64,000 bases of DNA from CAWGCE01 sp964480915 (GCA_964480915.1 CAYZRS010000016.1:1-64000); one strand, 5' to 3'; shown: positions 54,263 to 63,861, numbered from the stretch's first letter. Program-made: numbers and translations. Notes: generated from the sequence alone by a model not told the origin.

Positions 54263-55162
54263 CTAAGTTTCGCGGTCGTTTCGAGTCGACAGATCGCGGA
54301 ACGTTTCTAGGTCGATCTCGTTTTCGAGAAAGCTGATGCTGCCGTCGAGCATGACGAAGAACGCGCCTCCCGGATGCCAGCTCCAAAAACGCCTGATGGT
54401 ATCTTGCTGGGCCCGATCGGCGATGTTGGCACCAGGAAACAAGCCACGTTCGGTCGTCGAATAGTGTTCGCATTCGGTGCCGCCACAGATGGGCCAACCC
54501 CATACCAGATCTCTGGGGATGCCTCGTTCCCCAATCATCATCGTTTTTGATGTGCCATCTCGGACGCTGGAAATGCGAATTTCGCTGTTGGTATAAAATA
54601 CGCCTGAGCCGTCGTCGATGTCGGAGCAGCCTCCGTTCGTTTCTAGGTGCCCTGCAACGCCCAAGTAGTTGGCCGGGTAGACGAAGCCGACTTCGGCACT
54701 GTTCGTTTGCGGCCCGGAATCTAATTGCCGATTGCCATTTGGGTCGGAAGGGCAAATCAAGACTGAAAAGGGATTGGACCCTGGATCGACTTTGCCAGCC
54801 GCTTGCAAACCTTCAATGAATTGCCCGCACGATTCAACTTCAAAATCGACCGCTTCAAAGACGGCCTGTTCTTCCAAGAACGGCAGGATGTGTGCCGCAT
54901 ATCCCCACGCCAGCCCATCTGTCGTCAGGCTGCCAGGCGGAAGTTTCCGCCGCACCGATTCGAAGTTAACAACAGCCAGGCCGACTTGCCGCAGGTTGTT
55001 CTGACATTGCGTTCGCCAAGCCGACTCGCGAACAGCATTGACTGCCGGTAAGAGCAAAGCGATCAGTATCGCAATAATCGCAATCACGACCAGCAGCTCC
55101 ACCAAGGTCATGCCAGGCCGCTGGCATTTCAAATGATTGCTTCGGTTTGAGAAACTGGCCAT
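54263..55162 (-). CDS. DUF1559 prepilin-like exported protein
   Basis: 299 residues. The N-terminal prepilin signal (CQRPGMTLVELLVVIAIIAILIALLLPAVNAVRESAWRTQCQNNLRQVGLA, only partly quoted here) and the DUF1559 body with VRDGTSKTMMIGERG and a final FWSWHPGGAFFVMLDGSISF match the large planctomycete family. I start at ATG 55162, before the basic region. Expected to be exported by a type II/IV pilus-like route; role unknown. Convergent with ftsH. Confidence 0.88.
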   Translation of the reverse strand: MASFSNRSNHLKCQRPGMTLVELLVVIAIIAILIALLLPAVNAVRESAWRTQCQNNLRQVGLAVVNFESVRRKLPPGSLTTDGLAWGYAAHILPFLEEQAVFEAVDFEVESCGQFIEGLQAAGKVDPGSNPFSVLICPSDPNGNRQLDSGPQTNSAEVGFVYPANYLGVAGHLETNGGCSDIDDGSGVFYTNSEIRISSVRDGTSKTMMIGERGIPRDLVWGWPICGGTECEHYSTTERGLFPGANIADRAQQDTIRRFWSWHPGGAFFVMLDGSISFLENEIDLETFRDLSTRNDRET

Positions 55163-55352
55163 AGAACAGCTGTCGCCTTGCCAACTCACCTGCCGCCGGC
55201 GAATGTACGCCGGTCTTTGACTGACTATCACACACGAAAATCATGATAGCAAGCCGCCGAAACAGAACTGTCGTTAAACGTGGGCCACCGGTTGCAAGGC
55301 ATAGGCAGAGACTGGACATTTAGTCGAGCGGTCGCCGGCGGGTCGCTCAGCT

Positions 55353-56237
55353 TCAGATCGAACGGAGGTGTTCGATGCTTGTGACGATGCTCTTGAGAGG
55401 ATCGGGCGACTGGTCCTGCTCGACATGGCACTGTGCGACGCCCAGCTCTTGGCCCAGTTCGATGATCTGCTTCATATTGAGCGTGCCATTTCCCAGCTCT
55501 TGGAATGTCTCCTTGGGGACCTGCCCTTCGTCATACATCGTTTCGGCACCTTCTTTGATGTCTTTCAGGTGCAGTTGTGAAATCCGATTTCCCAGCTTCT
55601 TCATCGTTTCGATTGGATCCCAGCCACCCAAGGCGGTCCAAAACACATCCAACTCGAATTCGACCAGTTTGGGGTCGAGCTCATTCATCAAGATGTCGAA
55701 ACCACAGGTCTCTCCGTCAAGTTTCTCGAATTCAAATGCGTGATTGTGATAGCAAAGCCGCACGTCGGCCGCGCGGTAGAGCTCGGCCGCTTTATTTGTG
55801 CGCTCGACAGTCGCTTTGTATTGGTCGAGTGTTTCCCGACGATGCTTACCGATGTAGCCGAACACAATGTGTTCCACATTATGTTTCTTGGCAGCGTCGA
55901 GCGTCGCCTCCACACTGTGGACATTGTCCGCATTGGGTTCGGCCAGCGTGCGCCAATCGTTGAAGAAGGAGGTGACCTGCATGCCATGCTCGGCGGCCAG
56001 CTTCGCATCACGTTCCAGGTTGTCGATATTGGATTCGACTTGCTTGTAGCCAGCTGCTGCAATCGCCGCCATCGTTTTGGCTGCGTCTTCCTGCATCTGG
56101 TCACGTACGGTCCATAGCTGGAGGCCCAATGTCTTCATGTAGGGATGGTCCACGGTGAGGCCCCAAGAATTTCGGCAAGCGGTCAAGGAGAGCGCGGCGG
56201 CGGCAGAGGTTTGCAGAAAAGTGCGACGGTTGTGCAT
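55353..56237 (-). CDS. Exported sugar phosphate isomerase/epimerase-like protein
   Basis: 294 residues. A twin-arginine-type signal (NRRTFLQTSAAAALSLTAC) could be a Tat signal and lipoprotein site. The mature part is an AP endonuclease 2/xylose isomerase-like TIM barrel with VESNIDN, CYHNHAFEFE, and acidic metal residues near ELDVFW and QLHLKDIKEG. Such secreted isomerases are frequent in planctomycetes; the substrate is unknown. Confidence 0.88.
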   Translation of the reverse strand: MHNRRTFLQTSAAAALSLTACRNSWGLTVDHPYMKTLGLQLWTVRDQMQEDAAKTMAAIAAAGYKQVESNIDNLERDAKLAAEHGMQVTSFFNDWRTLAEPNADNVHSVEATLDAAKKHNVEHIVFGYIGKHRRETLDQYKATVERTNKAAELYRAADVRLCYHNHAFEFEKLDGETCGFDILMNELDPKLVEFELDVFWTALGGWDPIETMKKLGNRISQLHLKDIKEGAETMYDEGQVPKETFQELGNGTLNMKQIIELGQELGVAQCHVEQDQSPDPLKSIVTSIEHLRSI

Positions 56238-56374
56238 GGTGAGCGTTTCCTAACAGCCTGGGCGTATGTATCGGCTGTCAGTTTACACTAACCGGTTCCC
56301 GAACGCATCCAAAGTGTGTGCGAGATCGCAGAGGTGGCACGTGGCCCGCCCAAGGGGCTCACTGACGTCGGGCG

Positions 56375-56797
56375 TTAGCTGGCCGTCGATTTCAGGGCGT
56401 ACTCATGCGAGACTGGCCAGTCGTACGCTGATTGTAAAGCGTCCCAAACCGATTCAAGTGTGCTGGTAAAATTCAGTGGCTTTGGAATCACCGAAAAAAT
56501 GCCGATTTCGTCCGCGCGCCTTTGGATCTCGTCAGTCACTGCTCCCGAAATCAAAATGCAGGGTAGGTTCGATTGATGGTCTCGCAGTTGACGTACTGCT
56601 TCCAATCCTGAAATTCGCGGCATGTGCATATCCATCAAGACGATGTGCACTTCACGTTCACGAAAAAGTCTGACTGCCGCCTCACCGTCCGCAGCAAGAC
56701 GTGTATGGAAGCCGTAACGTTCGAACGTTTGGCCAAGTGTTTCTCTCACGGATCGATCGTCGTCCGTGATCAGGAGAGTGGGTTGCGCGTAGATCAT
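56375..56797 (-). CDS. Stand-alone response regulator receiver protein
   Basis: 140 residues, a complete CheY-like domain with no output domain: acidic pocket DDD at 12-14, phospho-acceptor D56 in LMDMHMP, S84 and K106 (ISG, IPKP). A short extra tail follows. No histidine kinase is next to it, so its partner is elsewhere in the genome. Confidence 0.92.
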   Translation of the reverse strand: MIYAQPTLLITDDDRSVRETLGQTFERYGFHTRLAADGEAAVRLFREREVHIVLMDMHMPRISGLEAVRQLRDHQSNLPCILISGAVTDEIQRRADEIGIFSVIPKPLNFTSTLESVWDALQSAYDWPVSHEYALKSTAS

Positions 56798-56896
56798 GCA
56801 CGCCTCGATGGTGATAAGTCGCTAAGAGAAAAGGAGCTACCAGGCAACTCGTGAGAACGAACCGCATGACATGCTACTCAACTAATAACACAAGAA

Positions 56897-56921
56897 ACGC
56901 CTTGCGGCGTGTTGTTTTTTT
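56897..56921. terminator. Short hairpin with T run
   Basis: ACGCC-TTGC-GGCGT is followed by GTTG and seven Ts on the plus strand; the opposite side is moderately T-rich as well (TTCTTGTGTTATTAG). It is probably the end of the beta-barrel gene transcript (stop at 57010, minus strand), although the better T run is on the other strand. Confidence 0.45.
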
Positions 56922-57009
56922 GCCACGCTCGATTGGGCGGCAATGAGTGCTGGGAGTTCCCGCAGTGCTGGGGAAAGCCCGTGTGCGAACGTTCAGAGGT
57001 CGCCTGCCG

Positions 57010-59121
57010 TTAGAATGTCCAGTAACCACCGATTCCGACGGTGAACTGATCGCGTTCGGTGTTGTCGTCGTACGGGAGTCCGTTTCCTTCGAACCAGTCA
57101 TAGCGAATTTCTGGGCGGATCACGAAATTCTCGCTGCGACGGTAGTTGAGACCCAAGGTGAGGTCGAAATAATCGCCAGGTCCGTTACCAATACGAGCTC
57201 CATCGTCGTCTCGGAAGTACTCGAAGCGGGTGCCGGCCGACCAGCGATCATTGATGCGTGTCAGCAAGTACTGGTTGATCGCGTACGAGTTGGTTTTTTC
57301 CGTCCCGAATGTTTCGCGATCCTGGTAGTCCCACTGCAAGATGTAGTTGATGTTTTGCGTAATCTGAGCGTTGGCGACAAGGCTATGCATGTAGACGTCG
57401 CTCTCGCCAAGGTTGGTGTCACCCGGGTCACCGATTGACGTCGCGTAGAACAGATTGAGTCGATCTGTCACGTCGAAGCGAATCCCGCCAAGGAAGGTGC
57501 CACCGTCGTTTTGATTTCGATAGCCAGCGTCCCAACCAGTGGTGGCACCGGCGAACAGGGTAAGGTATTGATTCCAGTTGTATTGTGCCAGAGCACCGGT
57601 GTGCGTGAATGGTTCGTTGTATTGGAACGTCAATGCGTGCGAGTAGAAGAAGTTCGCAGGTGCCATCACGGATTCGTAGCCAATAATAGTGTAGAAACGG
57701 CCAATGTTTACGAAGAGATCTTTGTAGGCAATCGTTGCATAGGCCTGCGGCAGTGCAAATCCATACTCGCCAGCCGTGCCCCAGCTGAAGTCCCAGGATT
57801 GATCACCGAAAGCGGTCGTGTCGGGCGCGTCGGCCCCGAACAAGAAGTCGACTCGATAACCGAAGTCGAAATTCCGCGTCGTTGTGTCGGCTCGACGTTC
57901 CGCGTAGAGCCAGGCTTGGTTTAAGAGCAACCCGTCCGCGAAGTTGTTAAATCCGAGCGGATCATTACCGGTCGACGTCCCATTTCCGTGTGAGTTAAAG
58001 GTCGTGCCGTAAGAGAGCCATCCACCAAAGTCTCGATTTTGAATCCTCCGTGCTCGAAGGCAATCCCAGCAATTGCAGCCTTCATTGCAAATGCGCTTCG
58101 AGGTCGCACGGTTGACGACATTGTGCATTTTCGCCGACACTTTTTGGCGACGAGAATCGAATCTTCGCCAGAGGGGACTGTTCATCCAAAACGGTTCTGC
58201 TTTGGGGAAGATGCGGTTGATCCAAGGTGGATTGATGTTGGGACCGGGCGGACAGTCGGCTTGCTGATTCTTCTGCCCTGCCCCATCGCCGGCGGTCGTC
58301 TGCTGGTCATCGTCTTCGGCGCAGCCGTGCGTGGTTCCATTCGATCCGGCCGTGGTCTGTTGCCGCGAAGCGTCGATCGGTGAAAGGGGCGTCGGTTCGA
58401 CCATCGACTTGCTGTCGTAGTTCATCCCTTGCGAGGTGCCAAGGACGGTGTCGCCATTGGCTCCACTGGAAATTTCACCCCAAGTGGTCGTTCGTGTCGT
58501 GGGTTGCGCGGGAGTAGCAGGTGTTGGAAGCTGTCCGCCAGGCGACTGCGTTTGCCCCGGTTTCGGGAAGTTGTACGGTAGCTGTGCCGGATTGGCTGCC
58601 ATGCGAGCCGTTGGTTGCGGCAGGTACTTCAGCGGTACGGGCTGCAAGGTGGTATTGGAGGTTAGCTGGTTGCCACCGTAAGAGGTCGACGGCATGACGA
58701 AGTAATTTTGCGAGCCCTGCGGAACGCCTTGCGACAGCCGTGTCGTACTGAGGAAGTTGGTGGCAGGCACTGTTGCTCCGCTGCCGGCCGTCGGTAGGTT
58801 GGCAGCGTTTAGAGGCACAAGTCGCCATTTCATGGGACGCGATGGGGGCGTCGTCGCTGGTTGGACACTGGGGTTAGAAACAAACGGCAGTCGCGGAGCC
58901 GTCAGTTTCAGTGTCGGCGGCACACCTTGCTGTGAAAGGGTGGTTGCCGATGTCTGGACCGGTGGCGGGGTCAGTGCGCGAACAATCGGCGTTGGCGTTT
59001 GGGTCTGCGACGGTAAGAGATTGCCGTCCGACTGTGCCCGTGCCGTACCCGCCATGACGAACGGAGTCATGGCGACATAGGTAAAGAATAGGAGGCGTGT
59101 TGTACTGAGTAGGCTCATCAT
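57010..59121 (-). CDS. Outer membrane beta-barrel porin (BBP2/OmpL-like)
   Basis: 703 residues from ATG 59121, which begins the signal peptide (MMSLLSTTRLLFFTYVAMTPFVMAGTARAQ, partly quoted). A long Pro/Thr/Gln-rich, low-complexity region (about 35-300) comes before a Cys-containing junction (CNEGCNCWDCLRAR). The C-terminal part from about 340 is a beta barrel with alternating strands, aromatic girdles and the final motif GIGGYWTF. This matches the putative beta-barrel porin-2 family common in planctomycetes. A start further upstream would add unlikely sequence. Confidence 0.88.
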   Translation of the reverse strand: MMSLLSTTRLLFFTYVAMTPFVMAGTARAQSDGNLLPSQTQTPTPIVRALTPPPVQTSATTLSQQGVPPTLKLTAPRLPFVSNPSVQPATTPPSRPMKWRLVPLNAANLPTAGSGATVPATNFLSTTRLSQGVPQGSQNYFVMPSTSYGGNQLTSNTTLQPVPLKYLPQPTARMAANPAQLPYNFPKPGQTQSPGGQLPTPATPAQPTTRTTTWGEISSGANGDTVLGTSQGMNYDSKSMVEPTPLSPIDASRQQTTAGSNGTTHGCAEDDDQQTTAGDGAGQKNQQADCPPGPNINPPWINRIFPKAEPFWMNSPLWRRFDSRRQKVSAKMHNVVNRATSKRICNEGCNCWDCLRARRIQNRDFGGWLSYGTTFNSHGNGTSTGNDPLGFNNFADGLLLNQAWLYAERRADTTTRNFDFGYRVDFLFGADAPDTTAFGDQSWDFSWGTAGEYGFALPQAYATIAYKDLFVNIGRFYTIIGYESVMAPANFFYSHALTFQYNEPFTHTGALAQYNWNQYLTLFAGATTGWDAGYRNQNDGGTFLGGIRFDVTDRLNLFYATSIGDPGDTNLGESDVYMHSLVANAQITQNINYILQWDYQDRETFGTEKTNSYAINQYLLTRINDRWSAGTRFEYFRDDDGARIGNGPGDYFDLTLGLNYRRSENFVIRPEIRYDWFEGNGLPYDDNTERDQFTVGIGGYWTF

Positions 59122-59470
59122 TAAACGCTTCAGCGATTTCAGGCCGCTTCGAGTAGAGCGACGTTTGTGGCGATTATCCGTCAGTTGCTGGTGGCGACAG
59201 GTTCGTCCGAATCTGTGCCTTCGCAGCATTTCATCGGGGGTAACGATTGATCGCATTCAGCCGAGGATGCTGCTAGCCACGGTGATTCTGAAAATGCAGG
59301 CCGGGTTAGGACTGTTGTGACGGGTAGGACAGGTTGTATCGATTAGACCTGTCGTACCCATTCTGCCGCCGACGACGACTGTAACCCCGGTATATGAAAC
59401 TGGGGGAGTCAGGGCTGAGGAACCTTGACGATTAAAGAGACTTTGCCGTATCCGGCAACTGCAGGACGCA

Positions 59471-59500
59471 GCAAGCCTCCGTCGGGCGACGGAGGCTTGC
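59471..59500. terminator. Perfect inverted repeat after a PEP-CTERM gene
   Basis: GCAAGCCTCCGTC-GGGC-GACGGAGGCTTGC has a 13-bp perfect stem, 25 bases downstream of the minus-strand gene ending at 59526. The T run is weak (CTTTAAG on the plus strand), so it may be a terminator or an RNA 3' end stabiliser. Confidence 0.6.
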
Positions 59501-59525
59501 CTTTAAGAGGTGCGTCGTTGGTGCG

Positions 59526-60206
59526 CTATGAAGTTCGCCGCATCATCCAAAATAGAGGTGCGATCCAAAGCAGTGCCAGGCCGTGAGACTCGGGGACGGT
59601 GAATGTGTCCGTTACCCAGTCGACAGCCGCTTCGTGAACCATCTCATCGACTCCCGAAGCGAGGACAAAATAGACGGTGTCTGAACTTGCGTACGTATCC
59701 GAGGTCATCTCGAGGCCAAACAGATAGACACCGGACGTTGGACTTGGCGTATCGAGAACAAATTCAAGGTCTTGGTGAATGCCACCGTCTGAGTCAGCAG
59801 CGCCGACCAGAAAACCGCTGGCGCCGCCGCCGGTGCTCGAGGAGAGTGCCGTCGTCGCGGCAGTCAGCGGATGCTCGATCGTGAGGTCGTGGGCGGAGTC
59901 TTGGAAAGCGACATTGTTGACGTCGCTGCCATCCCAAAACCACAGGTGTTTTCCGAGGATGTCGCTGACATCAAAGCTCAACGTCTCACCGACGTTGAAG
60001 ATTCCGTCGTCGACTTCGAGGCCTGGCTCATCGGCCACGTTGGCTGGATTTGGTGCCTCCCCAAACTCACCTTCTACCACTCTCTCTTCGACGACCAGCG
60101 TACCTGACTCGACGACGATCTCCACATCTGAATGTTGAGCACTTGCTGCAGCGATCAGTCCGATCGTGCTCACAATCATCGCGAAAATTTCTCGTTTCAA
60201 CTTCAT
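59526..60206 (-). CDS. PEP-CTERM exported protein, paralogue of its upstream neighbour
   Basis: 226 residues. Signal peptide (about 1-23, ending AAASAQ), a body with LWFWDGSD, GGIHQDLEFVLD and GVYLFGLEMTSDTYASSDTVYFVL, and a C-terminal sorting signal with VPES, a hydrophobic helix and a final MMRRTS. The body is related to the 60237-61418 gene. Both recall the histidine-containing surface-anchored domain linked to metal uptake in other bacteria (TIGR03769-like), but that link is inference. Confidence 0.78.
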   Translation of the reverse strand: MKLKREIFAMIVSTIGLIAAASAQHSDVEIVVESGTLVVEERVVEGEFGEAPNPANVADEPGLEVDDGIFNVGETLSFDVSDILGKHLWFWDGSDVNNVAFQDSAHDLTIEHPLTAATTALSSSTGGGASGFLVGAADSDGGIHQDLEFVLDTPSPTSGVYLFGLEMTSDTYASSDTVYFVLASGVDEMVHEAAVDWVTDTFTVPESHGLALLWIAPLFWMMRRTS

Positions 60207-60236
60207 TGTCTCGTTCCCTTAAACATGATGCGAGTT

Positions 60237-61418
60237 TTACTTATTTCGACGCGTCAGCAACAAGCTGGCCGCGATCAGTCCAAAAATACAACAGGCCGGC
60301 TCTGGCACGGGTTGTGTGCCCGAGTCGGCAGTCATGAATTTGTTAGTGTTCCACACAACAAAATCCACTCCGTTCGTTTCACCGTCGGCGTTGAAATCAC
60401 CGTTGCTCCAGGTTCCGGTGCTCGTGAACTTGGCATTGTTCCAAGCCACGAAATCGACGCCGTTAACGTCACCGTCCAAATTGGCATCGCCGGGCAAGAT
60501 GGGAGCTCCTGATTCATTCAGGACAGCACCAGCGATTGCTCGCCAAAGATCGACGTCTTCAAGATTGACGATGCCGTCGAGCGTCAGATCGAATTCAACT
60601 TCGTTATTTCCCGCCGCAACCGATCCGATTAAGGCGTCGATGTCGGCCGTTTCGTACTGGCCGTTATCGTCAAAGTCGCCGGCCATCGTGACCGTTCCGA
60701 TTTGCGTGTCGAGCCAATCGACGAAACTGCTTTTGACGGTCGATGGAATGGTGGGCGTGGTGAGTGTCACGTATGCGACTTGCGAGCTTGCCAGGTCGCC
60801 TGAAGTCAATTGCCAACCCATCACGTAGAAGCCGCTCGCTGGCGCATCGCCGCCGTTTTCCAAAGCGAAAGTCAGATGTTCGTGCAGTCCGCCAACACCA
60901 TCAGTGACCCCTGCCACGAGATCGTCGATTCGTGTCGCGTCACCCAGTAGCGTGCGCTCATTCGATGCGGCGTCCTCGAGAAAAAACTCGTGACCGGCTG
61001 GCAACGGAGACAACTCGGGTTCTGTCCCGCTTCCATCCCAGAAAAGGAGGTTTCCTAGGCTTTGCCCCGGCACGTGCACTGGTACCGACGACAGCAAGAG
61101 TTCTTCGCCGGCCGGTAAGCCCAGGTAGCCATTGGGAGCACTGTTTGTCCCCGACATTTGGAACCCTGGGTCGTCGCCAACATAAATCCCAAGGGGTGGC
61201 CCCCAGAAATCAAAATCGTTGCGATAGGTTCGTCGTTCGGGTTGGCTCGCTACCGAACTGTTGTGGAGCGTAACTCGATCTTGTGACTGATAGACTGCGA
61301 TATCAATGTGCTGGGCTTGCCCGATGGATGCCGAAAACGTGACGGCTGCCGCGATCATCGCAAGTAGGTAAGCGAGCTGTGTGCGCGCAGGCGCAGATTG
61401 GGTCTGTTGATTTTGCAT
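60237..61418 (-). CDS. PEP-CTERM exported protein with dockerin domain
   Basis: 393 residues. Signal peptide (about 12-35), an N-terminal domain shared with the downstream paralogue (HIDIAVYQSQ, LLFWDGSG, GGLHEHLTFALENG, FYVMGWQLTSGDLASSQVAYVTL), then dockerin-type calcium loops (DFDDNGQYETADID, DANLDGDVNGVDFV, DFNADGETNGVDFV, about 245-360). It ends with a PEP-CTERM signal (PVPEPACC, hydrophobic helix, RRNK). Likely exported and processed by an exosortase; the function may be surface metal binding or adhesion. Confidence 0.82.
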   Translation of the reverse strand: MQNQQTQSAPARTQLAYLLAMIAAAVTFSASIGQAQHIDIAVYQSQDRVTLHNSSVASQPERRTYRNDFDFWGPPLGIYVGDDPGFQMSGTNSAPNGYLGLPAGEELLLSSVPVHVPGQSLGNLLFWDGSGTEPELSPLPAGHEFFLEDAASNERTLLGDATRIDDLVAGVTDGVGGLHEHLTFALENGGDAPASGFYVMGWQLTSGDLASSQVAYVTLTTPTIPSTVKSSFVDWLDTQIGTVTMAGDFDDNGQYETADIDALIGSVAAGNNEVEFDLTLDGIVNLEDVDLWRAIAGAVLNESGAPILPGDANLDGDVNGVDFVAWNNAKFTSTGTWSNGDFNADGETNGVDFVVWNTNKFMTADSGTQPVPEPACCIFGLIAASLLLTRRNK

Positions 61419-61433
61419 TACTTGGTTCCTTTT

Positions 61434-62189
61434 TTATCGCTGCGGCTTCGCGAAATTGAAGCCGCTCTGACACCACTCGTTAATCTGATCCGCGGGAATC
61501 GATTCAACATGAGCGTCAAGGAACAAGTAATTGGCAGTGCCCGTGTGCCGCTCGAGCGCGACTTCTTGCATAACGTTTTGGTACGTATGCGACGGATCGT
61601 TGCCGAACCAGTCGTACGAGTGAACGTGATCAGCGATGGTTTCCAACTCAGCCGCTTCAAACATCGAGATCGTCTTGGATGTCGATCTGACCTTGTTGAT
61701 GTTTCTCACTGATCCGTAAACATTCTTAGCTTGGGTGTTGCCAACGTTAATGTTCTTCACGACGGCCAAATACCCATTCATCACGTAACTGGTACCGTTG
61801 GATAACAATCGTTCTTCACGCAATCGATCGTCGGGGCAAATTCGAATCGAATCGACGCTCTCCATGAAGGGGGCTAATGTGAAGATCCACGAATGGCTCT
61901 CTTCGTCCCCATGGTCATCGCCTTCATCGTGGTCATGGTGCCCTTCCACTTCGGGAAAACGGCCTCGATGAACATCGGTGTAATTGAGCAAGGCAATGCC
62001 CAGCTGGCGCTTGTTGTTAATGCATTGGGTACGGCGCGCCGCTTCACGAGCCGAATTAACGGCCGGCAATAATAGCGCGACCAACATGCTGATAATGGCA
62101 ATGACCACCAGCAGCTCTACAAGCGTAAACGCGGCTCGATCAGGCTGCTTCGCTCGCATCGCGATGGGGGTTTCTGTGTCAGTTTTCAT
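61434..62189 (-). CDS. Prepilin-like protein with His/Asp-rich insert
   Basis: 251 residues. Prepilin signal (RAAFTLVELLVVIAIISMLVALLLPAV) and the ARRTQC-x-NN-RQLGIALLNY continuation mark the DUF1559-like group. After residue 80 there is an unusual histidine and acid-rich run (EGHHDHDEGDDHGDEESH), typical of metal-binding segments. Its stop lies 16 bases from the dockerin protein gene, in the same operon. This supports a metal theme for the cluster. Confidence 0.82.
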   Translation of the reverse strand: MKTDTETPIAMRAKQPDRAAFTLVELLVVIAIISMLVALLLPAVNSAREAARRTQCINNKRQLGIALLNYTDVHRGRFPEVEGHHDHDEGDDHGDEESHSWIFTLAPFMESVDSIRICPDDRLREERLLSNGTSYVMNGYLAVVKNINVGNTQAKNVYGSVRNINKVRSTSKTISMFEAAELETIADHVHSYDWFGNDPSHTYQNVMQEVALERHTGTANYLFLDAHVESIPADQINEWCQSGFNFAKPQR

Positions 62190-62313
62190 CGTTCGTCCCT
62201 TGGATTGTGGGAACGCAAACAGGCGGTCACCACAGGTCTAGGTAAATTCAAACCTTCGACGGGTGATTCCATCGAGACGCGAGAAAAGATTCAGTAGAGC
62301 GTCACTGCTGGAA

Positions 62314-62685
62314 TCAGGCAGAGACTGGGGCCGGAGGGCCGCGAGCGAGAACTTCGAGAGGGATTTCGTCGAGAACGAGCGTGCCGTTCGAGTCACAAAC
62401 TGGCGTGGGAACGCGCGTGAGTGTGACCGCAGGAGGCAGGATGTGGGCCGATTTCTTGGCAGTTGCCAAGAAGTCGCAGAGCAAGCAAACGCCATCCGAA
62501 CTGACCTGATCAGTATCTGCAGGCGCTTTGTGCTCGAACGGGCAATCGGGGCCGCAAGCAGTCTGGGCCGCTAAGTGCTCACCCAGGCAGGCATCCTGAA
62601 GCCAGTGCAAACCAACACCCATCGACGCCGGCAGCCCAATGGCGACCAGAAGAAGGAAGGCGGTTGCTTTGCGAGTTAGCGACAT
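62314..62685 (-). CDS. Small exported cysteine-containing protein, DUF2946-like
   Basis: 123 residues from ATG 62685. An N-terminal hydrophobic segment (about 5-22) is followed by cysteines arranged as DACLGE, ACGPDCPFEH and VCLLCDF with His residues. The CxxC near the middle recalls DUF2946-type proteins often found beside metal transport genes. It is the first gene of the minus-strand operon that continues with the His-rich prepilin-like protein. ATG 62712 lies at the predicted transcription start and is less likely. Confidence 0.6.
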   Translation of the reverse strand: MSLTRKATAFLLLVAIGLPASMGVGLHWLQDACLGEHLAAQTACGPDCPFEHKAPADTDQVSSDGVCLLCDFLATAKKSAHILPPAVTLTRVPTPVCDSNGTLVLDEIPLEVLARGPPAPVSA

Positions 62686-62720
62686 GACGGGCTCATAACT
62701 TGGGAAGACCACGTCAATAG

Positions 62721-62749
62721 AGAATAAATGAATTGATCGCGCTTGTCAA
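62721..62749 (-). promoter_or_regulatory. Sigma-70 promoter of the exported-protein operon
   Basis: Minus strand TTGACA (62744-62749) with a 17-base spacer and TATTCT (62721-62726). The start would be near 62714, about 29 bases before ATG 62685. The -35 box is perfect and the -10 matches at four of six bases. Confidence 0.65.
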
Positions 62750-62866
62750 ACAAGACGCACGGAATTTGGAAAACCTTACCGAAGAATTCGGATATTCCTT
62801 CTTCTGCGCCATGGGTTCTGTCAGTTGCAGCACTGTTTTCACCGCTACCAGAACCAGCTGTCTACG

Positions 62867-62900
62867 AAAAAACGCCTCGCGAAGTTCGTCGCAAGGCGTT
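62867..62900 (-). terminator. Rho-independent terminator of the TerB-like gene
   Basis: AACGCCT and AGGCGTT arms with an inner GCGAA/TTCGTCGC stem, followed on the minus strand by TTTTTTCG. It begins 27 bases after the stop at 62927. Confidence 0.75.
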
Positions 62901-62926
62901 CTTTGTAGGAAATTTTAGTGCTTTGC

Positions 62927-63616
62927 TCATTCGGAACCGGCGGCCAGCTTGATCTGATGCGTCAGGTCGTCCGAGAGGCCCAGTTCGTGTGCTAGTTCAC
63001 CAAGGTAGTTCCGTTCCGGCTCGTTGTCCGAATCGACGACCAGGAGGCTGGCCAAATACATCTCGGCCGCGGTGCTGGGCGTATCGGCCGTGCTGGCGAT
63101 TTCTTTGGCGCTCAGCGGGCTGTCGAGTTCCGCTTGCAACATGCGTGCGAAGTCGTCATCGAGGCCAAACTCTTCGATCTGCTTTTTGATGTTACTCATC
63201 TCGTCGCCGTCGATGTGACCGTCCGCTTTCGAGGCGGCGATCATCGCGCGAATGATTTTTTCGCTGCGAGTTTTCATCGCGTCACTCGTTAGGTTTCCGA
63301 CCGGTTCTCCGGCAACGGCCGTATCACCGCTGTTGGACTGCCAATCTTGATAGGCCTTGAATGCGACTGTTCCCAATGCTGCCAGAGAGCCGTATTTCAC
63401 TGCAGCTCCCGTCACTCGGCGGCCGGCTTTGGTGCCCAACATCAGCGCCAACACGCCGCCAACAGCCGCTCCCTTTTTCAATCCGTCCATCGTTGCGGCG
63501 CGGCCCGCTTCGTCCGTGGGGAGGTTCAGTTTTTCTTCGGCCATGTCACGGCCCTTCTCGGCCAACTCTTTGCCCGAAGCGAGCAGTTGCTCAAGAATCT
63601 CTTTAGGGTCCATCAA
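62927..63616 (-). CDS. TerB/DUF533-like protein
   Basis: 229 residues. A central Gly/Ala-rich hydrophobic part (about 45-90, GLKKGAAVGGVLALMLGTKAGRR) is followed by a helical TerB-type domain (about 115-225: IRAMIAASKADGHIDGDEMSNIKKQIEEFGLD, with the typical acidic ADGHID loop). Similar to YebE/DUF533 family proteins, which may bind metal or membranes. ATG 63613 is an equally good start. Confidence 0.85.
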   Translation of the reverse strand: MMDPKEILEQLLASGKELAEKGRDMAEEKLNLPTDEAGRAATMDGLKKGAAVGGVLALMLGTKAGRRVTGAAVKYGSLAALGTVAFKAYQDWQSNSGDTAVAGEPVGNLTSDAMKTRSEKIIRAMIAASKADGHIDGDEMSNIKKQIEEFGLDDDFARMLQAELDSPLSAKEIASTADTPSTAAEMYLASLLVVDSDNEPERNYLGELAHELGLSDDLTHQIKLAAGSE

Positions 63617-63861
63617 TGAAAACTCCTAGCGATGATGAATGGTCGCAAGTCGCCCTGAAACGGACGGCTCGTCTGTGCGAATTATTCACGAGTCGTCCAA
63701 TATCGAGTAGTAGCCGTGGCCGACAGGATCAAAACGGGGCCGCCGCGGCCGGTTTTCGGCCACAAGCAGACCGGCAGACGCCGCGCGAAGCTGCTGGACA
63801 TTCACCAATCCGGCCGATTTTCTGCGTTGAAATACCAGGCACGGCACCAAGCACAGCGCCG

